A DNA stretch of 64,000 nucleotides from Aquimarina spongiae (GTDB taxonomy: Bacteria > Bacteroidota > Bacteroidia > Flavobacteriales > Flavobacteriaceae): NCBI RefSeq assembly GCF_900141785.1, contig NZ_FQYP01000007.1:248001-312000 (forward strand), in the 5' to 3' direction. The notes below the pieces were generated by a model that saw only the letters and a list, made by a program, of their open reading frames with translations, did no database searches and was not told where the DNA came from. This document shows positions 17,312 to 26,118 of this stretch, piece by piece. How positions within the stretch are numbered: the stretch's first letter is position 1; every line of letters starts with the position of its first letter. Position numbers and translations under genes: made by a program.

Positions 17312-17719
17312 ATGAGAAAAGCAGGAAAAATATGGTTTTCCATTGTTTTTGTCTTATTCATTGGATTTATGTGGATGATGGTACAAACTTTTAAACCCGT
17401 TAGAAATGTACAACCAGATGATGTACTTAAGGTGAGCGGTACCGTGATAGAGGTTAAAGAAAGTTCGGGTTTTGATATTGTCCTGACCTTACAATCTGAT
17501 ACTCATTACTATTATATCAACAGGGGATTACAGACCGGATTAACCGTAGAAGGACTTCAAAAAGAAATCCTAAACAAAACTGTTACTTTGTATCCTATCA
17601 AAAGATGGACTATATTTACCCGCGACAGCAATATGGGGCACATTTCCAAATTGATGATAGGTAACCGAGTTCTATATAACGAGATAAATAACGACACGCA
17701 TGAAAAAACAATCCAATAA
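17312..17719 (+). CDS. hypothetical membrane-anchored protein
   Basis: A 135-residue protein with one N-terminal membrane helix (IWFSIVFVLFIGFMWMMV, residues 7-24) followed by a small, probably beta-rich domain (VLKVSGTVIEVKESSGFDIV). I do not recognise a named family; the domain pattern would suit a small OB-like fold. It starts 3 bp after lgt, and its end overlaps the DUF3098 gene by 20 bp, so it belongs to the ftsX-lgt operon. Confidence 0.7.
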   Translation: MRKAGKIWFSIVFVLFIGFMWMMVQTFKPVRNVQPDDVLKVSGTVIEVKESSGFDIVLTLQSDTHYYYINRGLQTGLTVEGLQKEILNKTVTLYPIKRWTIFTRDSNMGHISKLMIGNRVLYNEINNDTHEKTIQ

Positions 17720-17966
17720 AAACACCCCTTCAAAACCTGGTTTTGTTTTCGGTAAGAAAAATTATGTTGTAATGGCCATAGGTCTTGCTGTTATTGCGTT
17801 TGGTTTTATCCTTATGGCAGGAGGAGGAAGCGATGATCCTAATGTGTTTAACCCAGAGATTTACAACTTCAGAAGAATTAGACTAGCTCCTACTATTGTA
17901 CTGCTTGGTTTTGGGATCGAGATATATGCTATTTTGCTGGACCCAAATAAGAAGAAAAAAGAATAA
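17700..17966 (+). CDS. DUF3098 family membrane protein
   Basis: An 88-residue protein with two hydrophobic helices separated by the conserved segment GGGSDDPNVFNPEIYNFRR (residues 41-59), which identifies DUF3098. It is found between ftsX and uppP in many Bacteroidota and is presumed to act in the envelope, but no function is known. Its start lies inside the end of the upstream gene (20-bp overlap). Confidence 0.88.
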   Translation: MKKQSNKNTPSKPGFVFGKKNYVVMAIGLAVIAFGFILMAGGGSDDPNVFNPEIYNFRRIRLAPTIVLLGFGIEIYAILLDPNKKKKE

Positions 17967-17992
17967 TCCACATTTTATTACAGGAGTACACC

Positions 17993-18000
17993 TATATTTG
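17993..18000 (+). promoter_or_regulatory. -7 element upstream of uppP
   Basis: TATATTTG matches TAnnTTTG and lies 27 bp before the uppP start. A good TTG is not seen at the expected distance. It may provide internal expression of uppP-truB. Confidence 0.4.
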
Positions 18001-18027
18001 CCACAAATTTAAAAGCCTGAATCCTTT

Positions 18028-18822
18028 ATGGAAATTTTTGATGCGGTCATTTTAGGTATTATACAAGGACTAACCGAGTTTTTACCGGTCTCTTCTAGTG
18101 GTCACTTAGAATTAGGAAAAGCCATTTTGGGAGATAACAGCGTCCCCGAAGAATCTCTACTTTTTACCGTTGTTTTGCACTTTGCCACAGCGCTAAGTAC
18201 TATCGTGGTGTTTAGAAAAGACATTATAGAGATTATCAAAGGGTTGCTGCAATTCAAAAAAAATGAAGAAACTTTCTTTGCCCTAAAAATTATCATCTCA
18301 ATGATTCCAGCCGTTTTGGTAGGACTTTTTTTTGAAGAACAACTAGAACAACTATTTGGAGGTAATATTATGTTTGTCGGTTTTATGCTCATCATTACTG
18401 CTATATTATTATGGTTGGCCGATAAAGCAAAAGACACTCAAAAATCTGTAAGCAACTCCAACGCATTTGTAATTGGTGTTGCTCAAGCAATTGCAATGTT
18501 ACCTGGTATATCTAGAAGTGGTGCTACCATTTCTACTTCGGTGTTACTAGGAAATGATAAAACCAAGGCGGCGCGTTTTTCATTTTTGATGGTTATCCCA
18601 TTGATTTTCGGAAAAATAGCAAAAGATATCATGGGGGGTGAGCTTACTTTCTCTTCAGATAATAGCACTGCTATGGGTATTGGCTTTTTGGCTGCTTTTA
18701 TTTCTGGTCTTTTTGCTTGTACATGGATGATTTCCCTGGTGAAAAAGAGCAAGTTAACTTATTTTGCCGTATATTGTATTATTGTTGGTATTGTTGCCAT
18801 CAGTTTTGGTTTTATTAAATAG
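18028..18822 (+). CDS. uppP: undecaprenyl-diphosphatase
   Basis: A 264-residue BacA/UppP-type membrane phosphatase that recycles undecaprenyl pyrophosphate for peptidoglycan and glycan synthesis. The first family motif GLTEFLPVSSSGHLEL lies at residues 14-29 and the second, LPGISRSGATIS, near residues 158-169. About eight hydrophobic helices are visible. It lies 6 bp upstream of truB. Overproduction of this family gives bacitracin resistance in other bacteria. Confidence 0.96.
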   Translation: MEIFDAVILGIIQGLTEFLPVSSSGHLELGKAILGDNSVPEESLLFTVVLHFATALSTIVVFRKDIIEIIKGLLQFKKNEETFFALKIIISMIPAVLVGLFFEEQLEQLFGGNIMFVGFMLIITAILLWLADKAKDTQKSVSNSNAFVIGVAQAIAMLPGISRSGATISTSVLLGNDKTKAARFSFLMVIPLIFGKIAKDIMGGELTFSSDNSTAMGIGFLAAFISGLFACTWMISLVKKSKLTYFAVYCIIVGIVAISFGFIK

Positions 18823-18828
18823 CCCCCA

Positions 18829-19536
18829 ATGTTAACCGAACTCGACTATAAAGAAGGTCAAATCCTTTTGATCGATAAACCATTACAATGGACTTCTTTC
18901 CAGGTTGTAAACAAACTGCGTTGGCATATCCGAAAAAGTTTTGGTATTAAAAAAATTAAAGTTGGGCATGCAGGAACTTTAGATCCGTTGGCCACTGGTC
19001 TTTTGGTAATCTGTACTGGCAAATTTACCAAGCGTATCCAGGAGTTTCAGGGACAAATCAAGGAATACACCGGCACTATTACTTTGGGAGGCACTACACC
19101 ATCTTATGATCTGGAAACCGAAATCGATCAAACATTTCCTATTGACCATATCACAGAAGAAGATATCAAAACTGCCACTTCTCAATTTATTGGAGAAATA
19201 GAACAGTATCCACCCGTATTTTCTGCTCTTAAAAAGGATGGAAAACGGTTATATGAATATGCAAGAGAAGGACAAGAAGTAGCAGTGGAACCAAGAAAAA
19301 TAACAATTACCGAATTTGAAATCACAAGAATTGCTTTACCAGAAGTTGATTTTAGAGTAGTATGTAGCAAAGGTACTTATATCCGGTCCTTAGCTCATGA
19401 CTTTGGAAAAGCATTAGATAGTGGGGGGCACTTGACCGTTCTTAGAAGAACTAAAATTGGAGCATTTTCTGTAGACGATGCGATGAGCATTCAATCTTTT
19501 GAAAATCAGTTACCAATAAAAGTTGAAACTAATTAA
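18829..19536 (+). CDS. truB: tRNA pseudouridine-55 synthase
   Basis: A 235-residue TruB, forming pseudouridine at position 55 of the tRNA T-loop. The catalytic Asp is in HAGTLDPLATGLLV near residue 50, and LIDKPLQWTSFQVVNKLR is the family N-terminal motif. GTYIRSLAHDFG near residue 185 is the conserved substrate-binding segment. The C-terminal PUA extension of longer members is absent, giving the short form. It follows uppP by 6 bp. Confidence 0.95.
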   Translation: MLTELDYKEGQILLIDKPLQWTSFQVVNKLRWHIRKSFGIKKIKVGHAGTLDPLATGLLVICTGKFTKRIQEFQGQIKEYTGTITLGGTTPSYDLETEIDQTFPIDHITEEDIKTATSQFIGEIEQYPPVFSALKKDGKRLYEYAREGQEVAVEPRKITITEFEITRIALPEVDFRVVCSKGTYIRSLAHDFGKALDSGGHLTVLRRTKIGAFSVDDAMSIQSFENQLPIKVETN

Positions 19537-19569
19537 AATATTGTATAAAAAAATTAGTTATAGTTACCT

Positions 19570-20268
19570 ATGGAATTTATCGAAAAACATAAAGCCCTTA
19601 TAATCACATCATTATTGATGGGGATTTTTGTTCTTAGTCTTTACAACATCAACATGTTTAGAAAACAAAAAGAACAATCAGAAATTCTTATGGAAATTCC
19701 TGAAGAGTTCATTGCCGAAGAAGAACAAGCTGAAGAAGAAGAACCTCAACAAGAGGAAGCCAGAGATCTTATTGCTTCAAAAAGAACACATGCTGCCTAC
19801 AACGAGGATTTTGAAGATCATGATGAAATCGAAGAGCGAATCAAATCTTTGATGAAATCTGATGAAACCGCAGCACAAAATGAAGAAACACTAACCAACG
19901 AAAACGGTGAAGTTCCTTTGGAGGCTGAAAAGAGCGAAGAATTGAATAAAGAAGAGGCTACCAAAGAGGATGATAAAGAAACGAATAACAGAAATAGTTC
20001 TCTTACCTATACACTAAAAGGAAGAAAATCTATCGATTTACCGAATCCTGTATACACTTGTAATGCTAGTGGTAAGGTAGTTGTAAAAATTGAAGTGAAT
20101 AAGAATGGGTACGTGATCGATACCAAAGTCGATAAAAAACGATCTACAACGCGAAACGAATGCTTATTTGATAATGCTATGAATTATGCAAGAAAAGCAC
20201 TGTTTTCGCGTTCTACAATCGAAGAGCAAGAAGGCTCTATTACTTATTATTTTAATTACTCAAATTAG
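19570..20268 (+). CDS. TonB-like envelope protein
   Basis: A 232-residue protein with one N-terminal membrane helix (residues 9-27), a long acidic low-complexity spacer (residues 40-140, many EE/EA repeats) and a C-terminal domain of about 85 residues with SGKVVVKIEVNKNGYVID. That last pattern is the start of a TonB-type C-terminal domain, so it may be an energy transducer or a related periplasm-spanning protein. The usual proline-rich spacer is replaced by a glutamate-rich one, and no ExbB/ExbD is nearby. It follows truB by 33 bp on the same strand. Confidence 0.65.
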   Translation: MEFIEKHKALIITSLLMGIFVLSLYNINMFRKQKEQSEILMEIPEEFIAEEEQAEEEEPQQEEARDLIASKRTHAAYNEDFEDHDEIEERIKSLMKSDETAAQNEETLTNENGEVPLEAEKSEELNKEEATKEDDKETNNRNSSLTYTLKGRKSIDLPNPVYTCNASGKVVVKIEVNKNGYVIDTKVDKKRSTTRNECLFDNAMNYARKALFSRSTIEEQEGSITYYFNYSN

Positions 20269-20273
20269 ACGAT

Positions 20274-20894
20274 TTACTTAGGCAATAATTGCAACAAATC
20301 CTGTGCAATGTTCACTCCTTTGTTTTTGTTGTACCACACTTGAAGATCTTGTTTGAATTCTGGATCTAACCCTCCGTGCTTCTCTTTGTAATCATTCACC
20401 ATTTGGGTTGCTATAGAAGGTCTTGGCCCCCAAGTATCGATAACTTCTTTATTTTGAGTATCGTAAGCAATTAATTTTGGAATTGACTTACCACCGTTGG
20501 TTAAAAAGTTATTCATCAACTCGTCATTATTATCTCGCGAAACGATTTTTAAATCAATCCCATTATTAAGCTCAGCCAATTTGTTGATGACTGGTATAGA
20601 ATGCGCAGCATCTCCACACCAACCTTCGGTCAATACTACCCAGGTAATATGGTCTACTTTGGCATCAGAAAAAGCTTCTGTAACGGCTTCATCCAGTTTT
20701 AAGGTTTTATCCAATCTTTTCATTCGCCGGTCATTAAGCATACTATAATTTGTTAATGCTTCAGACTGCTCATTACCCGTAGATTTACCTTCGGCCAATA
20801 AATCACTTACTAATGTTCTGTATTCTTGATAGGAATATGAATTTTCAATTCCTTTTTCGATTAATTCATTTACTGTCATTGTCGTTGTTTCCAT
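20274..20894 (-). CDS. thioredoxin family protein with single active-site cysteine
   Basis: A 206-residue protein. An N-terminal helical part of about 70 residues precedes a thioredoxin fold. The active site is TEGWCGDAAHS near residue 93, in which the second cysteine of CxxC is Ala, so a normal dithiol exchange is not possible. This WCGDA form is recurrent in a flavobacterial family annotated only as thioredoxin-like. No signal peptide is seen. It is convergent with the TonB-like gene, with 5 bp between the stops. Confidence 0.8.
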   Translation of the reverse strand: METTTMTVNELIEKGIENSYSYQEYRTLVSDLLAEGKSTGNEQSEALTNYSMLNDRRMKRLDKTLKLDEAVTEAFSDAKVDHITWVVLTEGWCGDAAHSIPVINKLAELNNGIDLKIVSRDNNDELMNNFLTNGGKSIPKLIAYDTQNKEVIDTWGPRPSIATQMVNDYKEKHGGLDPEFKQDLQVWYNKNKGVNIAQDLLQLLPK

Positions 20895-21004
20895 GTTATC
20901 TTCTCCTAAATTTGGTTAAGAGATAAGACGATACAAATCTTTAAAACTTACAAACCTCAAAATTGAATACGAAAGTAATATATTTAACTTTCAAAACGAG
21001 AACT

Positions 21005-21568
21005 ATGACAAAACACAGGTGTAAATGGTGTATTGGAGATCCACTTTATGAATCTTATCACGATAACGAGTGGGGCGTGCCATTGCACGATGATCGATTA
21101 CTTTTTGAGTTTTTGGTATTAGAAACATTTCAAGCAGGATTAAGCTGGATCACGATTTTAAGAAAGCGAGAAAATTTTAGATTGGCATTCGATAATTTCG
21201 ACTATCACAAAATAGCGCAATATACCGATCAAAAAAAGGAGGAACTGTTACAAAACTCAGGAATCATCAGAAACAAATTAAAAGTCAACTCTGCGATTAC
21301 TAATGCACAGAACTTTATAAAAATCCAGGAGGATTTTGGAAGTTTTGACCGCTATATCTGGGGATTTGTAGATGGAAAAACAATTAAAAATGCATGGAAA
21401 TCTCAAGAAGAAATCCCGGCTACTACCCCAATATCCGACCGGATGAGTAAAGACCTTAAAAAGAGAGGTTTTAAGTTTGTAGGTTCTACGGTAATGTATG
21501 CCTTTATGCAGGCAACGGGGATGGTTAATGACCATACGGTAGATTGTTTTCGATATAACGAGGTTTAA
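21005..21568 (+). CDS. tag: DNA-3-methyladenine glycosylase I
   Basis: A 187-residue Tag-type glycosylase that removes 3-methyladenine from alkylated DNA. HRCKWCIGDPLYESYHDNEW at the N-terminus and NDHTVDCF near the C-terminus supply the Cys and His residues of the structural zinc site, and ETFQAGLSWITILRKRENFR is the family core. I chose ATG 21005 rather than a TTG 42 bp upstream, since the former places MTKHRCKWC at the N-terminus as in homologues. The end overlaps upp by 4 bp in a convergent arrangement. Confidence 0.95.
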   Translation: MTKHRCKWCIGDPLYESYHDNEWGVPLHDDRLLFEFLVLETFQAGLSWITILRKRENFRLAFDNFDYHKIAQYTDQKKEELLQNSGIIRNKLKVNSAITNAQNFIKIQEDFGSFDRYIWGFVDGKTIKNAWKSQEEIPATTPISDRMSKDLKKRGFKFVGSTVMYAFMQATGMVNDHTVDCFRYNEV

Positions 21569-22227
21569 AGTTTACCACCATACGATAAATCTCCTGCATC
21601 ACCCAATCCTGGAACGATATAACTTTTGGCATTCATCTCCTGATCTATAGCGGCGATCCAAAGATGGGTGTTATCATCAAATACCTCATCGATATTAGAT
21701 ATCCCCTGTTCTGAACCGATTACAGAAATGATATGAATCGCTTTTGGAACGCCATGTCCTTTTAACGCTTCAAAAGTAGTTTCTAAAGTCTTTCCCGTAG
21801 CCAACATAGGATCAATCAGTACCAGGGTTTTATTATCTAAAGTGGGGGATGCCAAATAGTTCACCACGATCTCAAAAGCATTTTCATCCTTTTGATTAGG
21901 ATCATGATTACGATAGGCTGATATAAAAGCATTCTCTGCCTTGTCAAAATAGTTAAGCAGCCCTTGATGCAAAGGTAAGCCCGCTCTTAAAATAGCACAT
22001 AACACCAAATCATTGACTGGCACAGAAACTTCCTTAGTCCCTAATGGAGTTTGCACCTTTTTGGCTTCAAAATCTAGCGTTTTACTCATTTCATACCCTA
22101 AGATTTCTCCTATTCGTTCAATATTCCTTCTAAAACGCATGGTATCTTTCTGGATCGTATTATCCCGAAGTTCTAATACAAACTGATTTAAAACGGTCTG
22201 TTCTTTTCCTAAATTATGAATTTTCAT
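21565..22227 (-). CDS. upp: uracil phosphoribosyltransferase
   Basis: A 220-residue enzyme making UMP from uracil and PRPP in pyrimidine salvage. The PRPP-binding motif is VLIDPMLATGKTLETT near residues 136-151; family members usually have GGS or GNT after the AT, so the KT here is a mild variation. AILRAGLPLHQGLL and the C-terminal uracil-binding region YIVPGLGDAGDLSYG are intact. It lies 19 bp downstream of aat on the same strand. Confidence 0.94.
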   Translation of the reverse strand: MKIHNLGKEQTVLNQFVLELRDNTIQKDTMRFRRNIERIGEILGYEMSKTLDFEAKKVQTPLGTKEVSVPVNDLVLCAILRAGLPLHQGLLNYFDKAENAFISAYRNHDPNQKDENAFEIVVNYLASPTLDNKTLVLIDPMLATGKTLETTFEALKGHGVPKAIHIISVIGSEQGISNIDEVFDDNTHLWIAAIDQEMNAKSYIVPGLGDAGDLSYGGKL

Positions 22228-22246
22228 AAAAGCTATGTATGTGAGT

Positions 22247-22885
22247 TTATTTCAGATAATGTAAAAAATCTTTCCTTTCAATTTCTCTAGCTCCAAGGCT
22301 AGCTAAATGATCTGTATATACCTGGCAATCGATAAGCTTCACTTCTTTTTGTTGTAACCAATCTACCAAATGAATAAAACCGTATTTGGAAGCATTACTT
22401 ACTTTGGCAAACATGCTCTCGCCGCAAAACACTTTTTTTTCTTTCAGCAAGACCCCATATAATCCCCCCACCAAATCGTTGTCTTTCCATACCTCAACAG
22501 AAATAGCGTATCCAATTTTATGTAATTTTTTATAGGCTTTTTGCATATCATTGGTAATCCATGTACCATATTGATCAGGGCGATTAACCGTTGCGCAATT
22601 CTCGATGACTCCATCAAAATTGGTATTGAAAGTAACGGTAAAAGCATTTCTTCTTAATAACTGACGCATGCTTTTACTTATTCTGAGCTCATCGGGAAAT
22701 AAGACCATTCTAGGATCTGGACAAAACCACAAAATAGGCTCTCCTTCATTATACCAAGGAAATATCCCACTATGATATGCCTTGATCAATCGATCTACAG
22801 ATAAGTCTCCTCCCAACGCCAACAGGCCGTCAGCATTGGCATAACCTACTGGAGGAAAGTCTATAGAATCACTGAGAATAAACAA
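22247..22885 (-). CDS. aat: leucyl/phenylalanyl-tRNA-protein transferase
   Basis: A 212-residue enzyme transferring Leu or Phe from tRNA to proteins with N-terminal Lys or Arg, feeding the ClpS/ClpAP N-end rule pathway. FPPVGYANADGLLALGGDLS at residues 10-29, HSGIFPWYNEGEPILWFCPD and FGESMF-like FCGESMFAKVSNASK are the family signatures. No ATG precedes the conserved start, so translation probably begins at TTG 22885. A T8 run inside the gene (KKKV segment) is noted but the frame is intact. Confidence 0.94.
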   Translation of the reverse strand: MFILSDSIDFPPVGYANADGLLALGGDLSVDRLIKAYHSGIFPWYNEGEPILWFCPDPRMVLFPDELRISKSMRQLLRRNAFTVTFNTNFDGVIENCATVNRPDQYGTWITNDMQKAYKKLHKIGYAISVEVWKDNDLVGGLYGVLLKEKKVFCGESMFAKVSNASKYGFIHLVDWLQQKEVKLIDCQVYTDHLASLGAREIERKDFLHYLK

Positions 22886-23040
22886 AACAAAATTATAAAG
22901 GTTTCTACAACGTTAAATATCAATCAGTTGTTTGAATTGACCAAAAAAATCGCAATATTTGTTAAGACCTTTTAAGATAAATTTTGTTCATCATTGCTTT
23001 TTTGAGTTTTATTAAAAGGTTAACCTAAACCACAATATGA

Positions 23041-23070
23041 AAAGTCCGATACAGCTGTATCGGACTTTTT
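23041..23070 (-). terminator. terminator after the DUF3127 gene
   Basis: A 28-bp perfect palindrome (AAAGTCCGATACAG and its complement, centred on AGCT) has T-rich flanks in both directions. It lies downstream of the flavin reductase-DUF3127 pair on the reverse strand. The rest of 22886-23123 shows no gene. Confidence 0.75.
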
Positions 23071-23123
23071 ACTTTTATACTTAATAACACAACAAGTGTG
23101 CTATTTATAGAGTTCTTTATTTC

Positions 23124-23501
23124 TTAGAATGGTAGATCATCATGATCTTCTTCATTCAAATCACTTACTGGTTCAAAAGCATCAGCAGGTGGTGTTGGCG
23201 GCATCGCATTTGCTGGAGCAGCCGGTTGTAAACTTTCGATTCTCCATCCCTGAATAGAATTGAAGTATTTGGTTTCTCCCTGAGGATTTACCCACTCTCT
23301 TCCTCTCAGGTTAATGCTTATTTTTACATCTTGCCCCACTTGAAAACTATTCAAAAGGTCACATTTATCCTGAACAAACTCCACCATAATGTGTTGTGGG
23401 TATTGTTCTTCTGTTGTCACTACAATCTCTCTCTTTCTAAAACCATTGCTACCAAAGGTTTGAGTTTCACCGATCATCTTTACTTTACCTTGTACTTCCA
23501 T
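23124..23501 (-). CDS. DUF3127 OB-fold protein with SSB-like acidic tail
   Basis: A 125-residue protein. Residues 1-88 are the DUF3127 domain (MEVQGKVKMIGETQTF, then GWRIESLQ), a small OB-like fold. A proline/alanine-rich linker (residues 91-108) leads to the acidic end EEDHDDLPF. This tail is nearly the same as that of the true SSB in this window, which ends MEEDDLPF and in that family recruits repair and replication proteins. A role in nucleic-acid metabolism is inferred. It lies 12 bp downstream of the flavin reductase gene. Confidence 0.85.
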   Translation of the reverse strand: MEVQGKVKMIGETQTFGSNGFRKREIVVTTEEQYPQHIMVEFVQDKCDLLNSFQVGQDVKISINLRGREWVNPQGETKYFNSIQGWRIESLQPAAPANAMPPTPPADAFEPVSDLNEEDHDDLPF

Positions 23502-23513
23502 CTTTCTTAAGTA

Positions 23514-24386
23514 TTATTTTGCTGCTAAAATATTCCATGCCGTATCCGTATCATCCTTATCCAGATATTGCTTAGCAAATTTATGAATTTCTATTTGGTT
23601 AGCCTGCTGAATTTTATCCATAATGTCCCCTATCTTATTAACAATTGCAACGGCCTCAGTTTTATTAGGGATTTGCTCTACATTAGCCAGCTTTCCTAAA
23701 TCGTTACCTGTAAAAATGGTACTATTTCTAATCGCTTCGGGCAAGGCATCAACGCCAATCCCCATAGTACTTAATGGTTTTGGCACTTCGAACATTCCTT
23801 CTTTAGCTCTAGTGTACCAATTACCACCCATACGGGCTACCTGATCAATCTTTTCCTGATCGATTCTACCATCTTGATCCAGGATATCTTCATTGATATG
23901 CATTAATACTACTTCACAAATCACCAAATTCCCGGCTCCACCTTCTTTTCCCATCGGGATGATCTCATTCACCTTGCACTCAAACTGAACAGGAGACTCT
24001 CCCACACGAAATGGTTTTACCTTTTCTGAAGCTACCATTGTAAGGCCCGATTTTACAAATTCATTTACTCCTTCGGGATATTCGGTGCTGGATAACGACA
24101 TTTGTTGTACAATATCATAGTTTACAATATTGATCACTACTTCTTTGGTAAACTCGGCATTCTCCAAAGTGTGTTTGGTGGTATTGTTTCTCACTCTCCT
24201 GGCAGGAGAAAAAATAAGAATCGGAGGATTAGCACTAAACACATTAAAAAAGCTAAAAGGAGATAAGTTTGGGTTTCCATCATTATCTACTGTACTGGCA
24301 AATGCTATTGGTCTTGGGCCTACTGCACCTAGTAAAAACCCATGTAACTTTCCTGTTGCAACCTGAGAAGGATCTATCGTAATCAT
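23514..24386 (-). CDS. flavin reductase family protein
   Basis: A 290-residue FMN-binding split-barrel protein. Residues 20-180 carry the flavin reductase-like domain with GAVGPRPIAFASTVD, NLSPFSFFNVFSANPP and FSPARRVRNNTTKHT, the region that binds FMN. The family reduces flavin or acts as a flavoprotein oxidoreductase; the partner is unknown. The C-terminal 90 residues are helical and not assigned. It heads the two-gene transcript with DUF3127. Confidence 0.85.
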   Translation of the reverse strand: MITIDPSQVATGKLHGFLLGAVGPRPIAFASTVDNDGNPNLSPFSFFNVFSANPPILIFSPARRVRNNTTKHTLENAEFTKEVVINIVNYDIVQQMSLSSTEYPEGVNEFVKSGLTMVASEKVKPFRVGESPVQFECKVNEIIPMGKEGGAGNLVICEVVLMHINEDILDQDGRIDQEKIDQVARMGGNWYTRAKEGMFEVPKPLSTMGIGVDALPEAIRNSTIFTGNDLGKLANVEQIPNKTEAVAIVNKIGDIMDKIQQANQIEIHKFAKQYLDKDDTDTAWNILAAK

Positions 24387-24522
24387 TATTTCGTTTTATC
24401 TGCAACAAAGATAACCAAAGTTTGGTCCTTAACCGGTAAACTATGGCTTTTGTATCTTGGGAAAAATAGACAATAAAATCGTTAAAAAACGTTTATATTT
24501 AAGTTTTGGTTAACAACTCTCT

Positions 24523-25710
24523 ATGAATTTCTCTGACGAACGTAATTTTTCGAGCTATTTCATTATCATTGCTGTTTTGGTGATTACTGCGCTGGTTTTA
24601 TGGAACACCTCGCTTTTCTTGCAACGTTTTAAAGATGATGAACGAACCAAAATAGAAATCTGGACACAATCCCGAAAGGCATTTAATAGTGATCAATCTG
24701 ATGATTATTTGGATTTGGTCCTTTTGATAGGAGGAACCAATCAATCCATGCCCATTATCATCACAGATTCTAAAGGAAATTTTATCAGAGACTCTTTAGG
24801 GAAACCAGATCCTCGATATATTCAAAATGTTTCCCAAAGCACTATCGAGAGTGAACGAAAACTACAATCTTTTTTACAAAAGATTAAATCCGAAAATGAA
24901 CCTATAGAACTCGATTTACGAGATACGGTACAATACATTCATTACGGTCACTCAGACGTTTTGAATAAGTTGAAATACTACCCTATAGCCATCGCGCTCA
25001 TTTTATTTTTATTAATTGGAGTGATTTATTTCTTTTTTACCACCTCTAAAGTTAGCGAGCAAAATAAGCTCTGGGCTGGTATGGCAAAAGAAACAGCTCA
25101 CCAAATCGGGACCCCATTATCTTCGTTGGTGGGGTGGAATGAAATTCTAAAAAGTGAACACGTAAACCCTGAGTATATCACCGAAATTGAAAAAGACATT
25201 TCACGCCTGAAAGTGATTACCGAGCGTTTCTCCAAAATTGGATCTATCCCTGATTTTGCGGAAACCGATATTGTAAAAGAAACTCAAGATGCCTATACCT
25301 ATTTGCAATCGCGAAGTTCAAAATTAATCAACTTCTCTATAGACCTGCCGGATAAACCCATTCCTGTATATTTGAATTCTCAACTATATGGATGGACCAT
25401 AGAAAACCTGGTAAAAAATGCTATTGATGCTATGAAGGGGAAGGGAGATTTGAACATACACCTTACTGATGATGCTAAACGTGTTTTTATAAGAATAAAA
25501 GATTCTGGAAAAGGTATCCCAAAAGGAAAATTCACCAAAATATTCGAACCTGGTTATACTTCAAAAGCCAGAGGATGGGGGTTAGGATTATCCCTGGCCA
25601 AACGAATTATAGAAGAATATCATTCTGGCCGGATCAAAGTATTGAGATCCGATATGGGAAAAGGAACTACTTTTCAAATTACCCTTCGTAAAATTGGTGC
25701 TAACGTATAA
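24523..25710 (+). CDS. sensor histidine kinase (orphan)
   Basis: A 395-residue membrane kinase. Two helices (residues 12-31 and about 150-170) bracket an extracytoplasmic sensor region of about 110 residues. The H-box is MAKETAHQIGTPLSSLVGWN with phospho-accepting His-193, the N-box is ENLVKNAIDAMK, and the G-boxes are DSGKGIPKGKF and GWGLGLSLAKRI. No HAMP or PAS domain is evident and no response regulator lies beside it, so its partner is unknown. Confidence 0.9.
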   Translation: MNFSDERNFSSYFIIIAVLVITALVLWNTSLFLQRFKDDERTKIEIWTQSRKAFNSDQSDDYLDLVLLIGGTNQSMPIIITDSKGNFIRDSLGKPDPRYIQNVSQSTIESERKLQSFLQKIKSENEPIELDLRDTVQYIHYGHSDVLNKLKYYPIAIALILFLLIGVIYFFFTTSKVSEQNKLWAGMAKETAHQIGTPLSSLVGWNEILKSEHVNPEYITEIEKDISRLKVITERFSKIGSIPDFAETDIVKETQDAYTYLQSRSSKLINFSIDLPDKPIPVYLNSQLYGWTIENLVKNAIDAMKGKGDLNIHLTDDAKRVFIRIKDSGKGIPKGKFTKIFEPGYTSKARGWGLGLSLAKRIIEEYHSGRIKVLRSDMGKGTTFQITLRKIGANV

Positions 25711-25755
25711 CAATATAAATTCTAAAACGTTATATAGTTCCAAAACCCAAACAAG

Positions 25756-26118
25756 GTGAAAACAGAATATATTATTCTAAAAGAAGCTCGACTTACCAAC
25801 AATTGCCCTGAATGTTATGCCACCGACGGAATGGTCCTTTCTTTTAAACAAGAGAAAAAAATATCCAGCCTTTTCATAAAAACCAAAAAGGACACCATAG
25901 AGAATATTCATTGTAACAAGTGCGGAAGCCATATTTTTCCTGGTCAATGGACCAAAGATATAGAGCGTGTTTATGAATATCATAAAAAGACCATCAATAC
26001 GCAACCTGCTTCTATTCAATTTACTGGTCTTTTTTACTTACTCTCGTTTTTAGTACTTGTAATCGCTTTGGGAGGATATTTATATCTATATCACCCAGAT
26101 CTTTTGGGTCTAGCTTAA
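25756..26118 (+). CDS. hypothetical protein with zinc-ribbon and one membrane helix
   Basis: A 120-residue protein. Residues 15-60 contain two cysteine pairs, NCPEC and HCNKCGSH, the pattern of a zinc ribbon, and residues 93-112 form one membrane helix near the C-terminus. I do not recognise a family name. The start must be GTG 25756, since the next Met falls after the first cysteine pair. Its stop abuts the thioesterase stop on the other strand (convergent, no gap). Confidence 0.65.
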   Translation: MKTEYIILKEARLTNNCPECYATDGMVLSFKQEKKISSLFIKTKKDTIENIHCNKCGSHIFPGQWTKDIERVYEYHKKTINTQPASIQFTGLFYLLSFLVLVIALGGYLYLYHPDLLGLA

